Assembly (NCBI GenBank): GCA_002686955.1
Contig: NYZA01000116.1
Location: forward strand, 1 to 17,546
Source of the DNA: Gemmatimonadota bacterium
GTDB lineage: Bacteria; GCA-2686955
Direction of reading: 5' to 3'
DNA: 17,546 nucleotides
In this document: positions 14,302 through 17,546 of the stretch, piece by piece
How the letters are laid out: every line of letters begins with the position of its first letter
Numbering within the stretch: the stretch's first letter is position 1
Translations under genes and position numbers: made by a program
The notes under the pieces: generated by a model
The model's input: only the letters and a program-made list of their open reading frames with translations
Databases searched by the model: none
Told to the model about the DNA's origin: nothing

Positions 14302-16542
14302 TCATTCGGCCTTTCCGCTCCATCTCCGGCCGGCGGCCGTGCGGCACCACCAACGACGCCCATCGGTCTCGAAGAGCACGGCGCCGTCTCGATCGGTTCG
14401 CAGCAGCGGAATGCCACGCGCTTCCAGCTCCGTGATCGTCTCCGGGTGGGGATGTCCGAAGCGGTTCCCGAACCCGGCGCTGGCGATCGCGAGGGAGGGA
14501 GACACCGCGTCGAGGAAGGGCTTGCGACTCGATGTGCGGCTTCCGTGATGCCCGAGAACCAAGATGTCGGCGTGTGGAATCGGGCCGGCTTCCGCCAAGG
14601 CGCGCTCGCCCGCGGCCTCGAGATCACCCGGCAACATGATGGCAACGCCTCTGGCGCGGACTCCGAGCGCGATCGACCCATCGTTCACCGAAGTGCGATC
14701 GCCCGCTAAGGGCCGGCGCGCCCACCATGCGTCCATCTCCACCTCGTCCGACGGCTCGAGACCGATCGCCGGGATTCCTTGGCGCTGGGCGGCCGAAGAT
14801 GCGCGCAGACTCTCGTGTCTGCCGGTGGGATAAAGAAGCGCCATCGGGCGTCTCGCCTCGGTCGCCCAAGGCACGCCACCATCGTGATCGGCGTGGGCGT
14901 GGGAAGTGATCAGGATCTCCTGTCGTGCCGAGCCGACGGCGCGATCGATGGCGCGCATGACCGGTGGCGGACCGCGATAGCCCGGGGGACCCGCGTCGTA
15001 GAGCAGGGATCGGCCGTCCGGAAGACCGATCCAGACCGCCAGCCCCTGGCCGACGTCGCCGACGAGGACCGAAAAAGGGGGATCGGCAAGCGCCCTGAAG
15101 GTGACGCCGGTCAGACCCAGAGCCGTCAGGAGCAGTGCCGCGCCGAGTGAGAGAGATGACCGTCGGACCAGAGCGCGGATGAGAGCCAGCCCGGCACCGG
15201 CGAGCCCGATGGCGGCTGGAAGGGAGAGCCCGGGCGCCTCGAACGAGGAGAGCGGCAGCTCCGCGAAAAAGCGCGCGGTCCATGCCAGACCGGCGGCGCA
15301 CCAGGCGGCGACCCCCTCGACCCCGCGACCGAGCCCATGCCCCCCCAGAGCGCTGGGAAGTCCGCAGAGCAACGAGGCCAGCAGGGTCCCGGTCAGCGGA
15401 ATTCCGATCAAGCCGCTCAGCGGCGACCAGATCGGCACCCGACCGAAGTGGTGCGCGACGAGCCCCATGGTGGCGAACTGCGCCGCCAGACCGACGCGCA
15501 GGGCGGCTGCGCCCCATCCCGCCAACCCCCTTCCCGAGCGCGCGCCGCAGATCAGAATCGCCGATGTCGCCGCGAACGAGAGCTGGAATCCGGCGGCTGT
15601 CGGCGCCTCGGCGTCGAGGATCAGGATGGCCAGCGCCCCGATGCCGACCGCATTCAGAGGGGTGGTCCGCCGCCCCACCGCCGCCGCGAAGGCCCAGGCC
15701 CCCACGGCGATGCAGGCCCGGAGAACGGAGGGGGCTCCACCGACGATCAGGGGAAGAAGCGTGACGACGAAGAGCAGGGCGATCGCTCCCCATCGGCGCG
15801 GGAATCGGGAAAGGCACGCCGCCGTCACGGTCGCGACGAAGCCGATATGCAAGCCCGAGAGGGCGAGCAGGTGGGCCAAGCCGGCGGCCCGCATAGAATC
15901 GACCAGGGTAGGATCGAGCGAGGAACGGTCCGCGAGGAGCAGGGCGCGAAAGAGCCCCGTCTCGTCGGACGAAGCAGCGATCGCCCGCGAGAGCCGGCTC
16001 CGTAGGCGCAGACCGATCGGGATCGGGTGTGCCTCCGCGCAGGGTTCGAGCAGCGACCGCGCGATCAGCAGGGCGGGACGCTCGCGTGAGGCGACTCGCC
16101 CCGCCGCCCCGACCTGCACCAGGCCGGGGCGAAAATGCCGAATCCGTCCGGCCGGTCGGAGCTCGCCCACGATCCGCGACAGCTCCCCGACCGAAGGAAG
16201 CTCGACCGCGGCGCGAGCGACCAACCGAAAGCGTTCTCCGGTATGTGCATCCACCCCTTCCTCCCCGGCCGTGACCCAGATGCAGGCATCTCGCTCTCGT
16301 GACGCGCCAGGAGGCAAGGGTCCCGCCGCCGGCGCTGGGGATTGCGCCAAACCGGCCACGAGCGCCGCCGCGACAGGGGCCAGACGCGTGGGCCGGCGGC
16401 GTAGGACGCGCTCGCCCAAGGCCAGACCGATGACCAGAAGCCGAGCCACCCACGGCAGAAACAGAGCGGGTGGGACGACCCAGGAGAGCAGGTAGCCCGC
16501 ATAGACCCAGACTGCGAGACGGAGGGCGGGCAGGGCTTGCAC
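14302..16542 (-). CDS. comEC: ComEC/Rec2-family DNA uptake channel
   Basis: This 746-aa protein matches the usual ComEC length. It has an N-terminal membrane pair (about 10-65), a periplasmic soluble domain, then the Competence domain with LLALSGLHIGF (225-235), PSVLRA (271-276) and GFQLSFAAT (318-326), and several helices up to about 480. A metallo-beta-lactamase-like domain follows, with VGDVGQG (494-500), HAHADHDGG (548-556), SVNDGSI (618-624), PGDLE (638-642) and LGHHGSRTS (663-671); all the expected metal-ligand residues are present. ComEC carries single-stranded DNA across the inner membrane during natural transformation. The start is a GTG (16540-16542); an in-frame stop lies two codons upstream and no ribosome site is obvious, so the exact start is uncertain. 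A small membrane-protein gene precedes it by 95 bp. Confidence 0.93.
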   Translation of the reverse strand: MQALPALRLAVWVYAGYLLSWVVPPALFLPWVARLLVIGLALGERVLRRRPTRLAPVAAALVAGLAQSPAPAAGPLPPGASRERDACIWVTAGEEGVDAHTGERFRLVARAAVELPSVGELSRIVGELRPAGRIRHFRPGLVQVGAAGRVASRERPALLIARSLLEPCAEAHPIPIGLRLRSRLSRAIAASSDETGLFRALLLADRSSLDPTLVDSMRAAGLAHLLALSGLHIGFVATVTAACLSRFPRRWGAIALLFVVTLLPLIVGGAPSVLRACIAVGAWAFAAAVGRRTTPLNAVGIGALAILILDAEAPTAAGFQLSFAATSAILICGARSGRGLAGWGAAALRVGLAAQFATMGLVAHHFGRVPIWSPLSGLIGIPLTGTLLASLLCGLPSALGGHGLGRGVEGVAAWCAAGLAWTARFFAELPLSSFEAPGLSLPAAIGLAGAGLALIRALVRRSSLSLGAALLLTALGLTGVTFRALADPPFSVLVGDVGQGLAVWIGLPDGRSLLYDAGPPGYRGPPPVMRAIDRAVGSARQEILITSHAHADHDGGVPWATEARRPMALLYPTGRHESLRASSAAQRQGIPAIGLEPSDEVEMDAWWARRPLAGDRTSVNDGSIALGVRARGVAIMLPGDLEAAGERALAEAGPIPHADILVLGHHGSRTSSRKPFLDAVSPSLAIASAGFGNRFGHPHPETITELEARGIPLLRTDRDGAVLFETDGRRWWCRTAAGRRWSGKAE

Positions 16543-16600
16543 GGTTCAATGCCGAAGGGCAAGGAGCGTGCCGTTTCGAGGCCGCGGCGGGGACCTTGTA

Positions 16601-16619
16601 GCCACGGCTTTGCCGCGGC
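16601..16619 (-). other. Short hairpin between the small membrane protein and comEC
   Basis: On the - strand, GCCGCGG and CCGTGGC form a 7-bp stem with one G-U pair around a 5-nt loop, in the 95-bp gap before comEC. No U-tract follows. It may reduce transcription or translation of comEC or have no role. Confidence 0.25.
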
Positions 16620-16637
16620 GATGCGGGTCGATTTCCG

Positions 16638-16955
16638 TCAGGCGTGGGTCGGTTGGCGATCCCCGTCGCTCGGCGCCATCGATGGGCGCGGCTTCTCCTC
16701 ACCCTTCTGCGAAAGAGGAGGAAGTGCCTCCGGCTCCGTCCGCCTGCGCCTTCTTCGCAACGGCACGATCGACGCCCTCGCCATGACCTCCTCCGCCTCT
16801 TTGCGCCATGCTTCGATCTCGGGCGCCGCATCCTTCGATGGGCGTCCGGCTGTGGCGAGATCGAGAACGAGCTTGAGAAGCGGTGTCAGCGCCAAGAAGG
16901 CGAGGGTGTAGAAGAGAAGATCGATCAAGGGTGCGAAGATCTCTGATTGCTCCAT
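16638..16955 (-). CDS. Small membrane protein with basic cytoplasmic tail, unknown function
   Basis: The start is the ATG at 16955, chosen because AGGAA lies a few nt upstream and because it places a hydrophobic helix right at the N-terminus; the frame extends to 17351 but the extension would run through the pyrE start region. The 105-aa product begins MEQSEIFAPLIDLLFYTLAFLA and has a single or doubled membrane segment (about 8-34). A helical linker follows, then a run of six arginines (about 69-74) and a proline- and charge-rich low-complexity tail. The positive residues after the helix suggest a cytoplasmic C-terminus. I recognise no family. It is divergent from pyrE and upstream of comEC on the same strand. 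Confidence 0.65.
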   Translation of the reverse strand: MEQSEIFAPLIDLLFYTLAFLALTPLLKLVLDLATAGRPSKDAAPEIEAWRKEAEEVMARASIVPLRRRRRRTEPEALPPLSQKGEEKPRPSMAPSDGDRQPTHA

Positions 16956-17048
16956 GGCGTTCCTCGGCGGCAAAAACTCCTTTCTCTTGATCGACCGAGC
17001 GGGCGTAAGCTCCAGCGATTCGCCTCGAAAACCCGATAGGAGGAAGCG
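16956..17048. promoter_or_regulatory. Short divergent gap between the small membrane protein and pyrE
   Basis: These 93 bp must contain the start signals of two divergent genes. The pyrE ribosome site AGGAGG (17038-17043) is clear. A TTGATC at 16987-16992 could be part of a + strand promoter, but no good -10 box is spaced correctly from it. No attenuator hairpin was seen. Confidence 0.3.
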
Positions 17049-17546
17049 GTGCGCGAAACCCTTCGCCAACTGCTCACGCAGCGCTCGGTCACCCGAGGCA
17101 GCTACGTGCTCTCGAGCGGCAAGACCAGCGACTACTACGTCGACTGCCGCAGAACCACTCTCCATCCCGAAGGAGCTTGGCTGATCGGCAAGCTCCTGGA
17201 GCCGATCGTCGCCGCGCGGGAGCCGAGAATCGATTCGGTGGGTGGCCTGACTCTGGGCGCCGATCCCCTCTCCCTCGCGATCGCCATAGAGTCGCGCAGG
17301 AGCGTCCCTCCGATTCGCTGCTTCACTGTGCGAAAGGCGACCAAGGAGCACGGCCGAGGCAATCGCATCGAGGGCAGCTTCGAGCCCGAAGACCGCGTCT
17401 TGGTGCTGGAAGATGTGGTCACCACGGGTGCATCGGCCCTGGCGGCCGTGGAAGCCCTGCGAGAAGCGGGTGCTCGGATCGACGGCGTGCTGGCCTTGGT
17501 CGATCGCGACGAGGGCGGCCGCCGGAGAATCGAAGAAGCGGGGCTC
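17049..17546 (+). CDS. pyrE: Orotate phosphoribosyltransferase, 3' end cut by the window
   Basis: The GTG at 17049 follows AGGAGG by five nt, and the frame stays open for 166 codons to the right edge. The protein catalyses orotate plus PRPP to orotidine monophosphate in pyrimidine synthesis, in the cytoplasm. The PRPP-binding motif VLVLEDVVTTGAS (117-129) with Glu121/Asp122 is typical. The flexible catalytic loop reads RKATKEHGRG (95-104) with Lys96, Lys99 and His101. The N-terminal part has the family's SSGKTSDYYVDCR (22-34) and GGLTLGADPL (65-74). Full-length family members are about 180-215 aa, so only the last few dozen residues are missing. Confidence 0.95.
   Translation, partial: MRETLRQLLTQRSVTRGSYVLSSGKTSDYYVDCRRTTLHPEGAWLIGKLLEPIVAAREPRIDSVGGLTLGADPLSLAIAIESRRSVPPIRCFTVRKATKEHGRGNRIEGSFEPEDRVLVLEDVVTTGASALAAVEALREAGARIDGVLALVDRDEGGRRRIEEAGL

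Noticed and set aside
14624-16831. A 735-codon open frame on the - strand and a 464-codon frame (15101-16495) on the + strand over comEC
   Set aside because: Both lie within comEC, whose motifs are complete, and have the Arg/Pro/Ala-rich composition of shadow frames.
16956-17351. N-terminal extension of the 105-aa membrane protein to 17351
   Set aside because: The extension is antisense to pyrE, whose motifs are clear, and the ATG at 16955 has a ribosome site and begins the membrane helix.

Overview
The window is GC-rich and gene-dense, with strong Shine-Dalgarno sites and short intergenic gaps. It looks like a didermic bacterium: it encodes an ExbB/ExbD proton channel, a TonB-like protein with an AgmX/PglI-type C-terminal domain, periplasmic TPR proteins and a probable outer-membrane beta-barrel. 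This set is typical of Myxococcota, other deltaproteobacterial-type lineages and some neighbouring uncultured phyla. That placement is inference; there is no rRNA or phylogenetic marker beyond a partial pyrE.

Layout. (1) 1-1870, + strand: a membrane-anchored sulfatase/phosphotransferase-superfamily protein whose start may lie beyond the left edge. (2) 1919-4405, - strand: a two-gene unit of a TMTC-like membrane glycosyltransferase with C-terminal TPRs and a response regulator that carries a histidine-kinase dimerisation helix but no ATPase domain. (3) 4505-12821, - strand: a tight seven-gene operon. In order of transcription it encodes an exported TPR protein (648 aa), a 1069-aa exported TPR protein with two C-terminal hydrophobic segments, a 103-aa exported protein, an ExbB/TolQ/MotA-type protein, two ExbD/TolR-type proteins and a TonB-like AgmX/PglI C-terminal protein. 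(4) 13195-14148, + strand, divergent from the operon across a 373-bp gap: a secreted, probably beta-barrel protein of YjbH type with a C-terminal coiled coil. (5) 14302-16955, - strand: comEC and a small membrane protein. (6) 17049-end, + strand: pyrE, cut by the right edge.

The central region (4505-14148) is the most interesting. A proton-driven ExbB/ExbD motor, a TonB-like rod, two long periplasmic TPR proteins, a small exported partner and a divergent outer-membrane barrel together look like an envelope-spanning energised machine related to the Agl-Glt gliding apparatus of Myxococcus or its non-gliding relatives. One of the two ExbD proteins has Asn where the other has the proton-carrying Asp, suggesting an asymmetric channel. 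Two gene pairs in the operon overlap by four bases (ATGA), consistent with translational coupling. Probable terminator hairpins lie at 4449-4481 and 14266-14297. No mobile element, CRISPR array, rRNA or convincing tRNA was seen.
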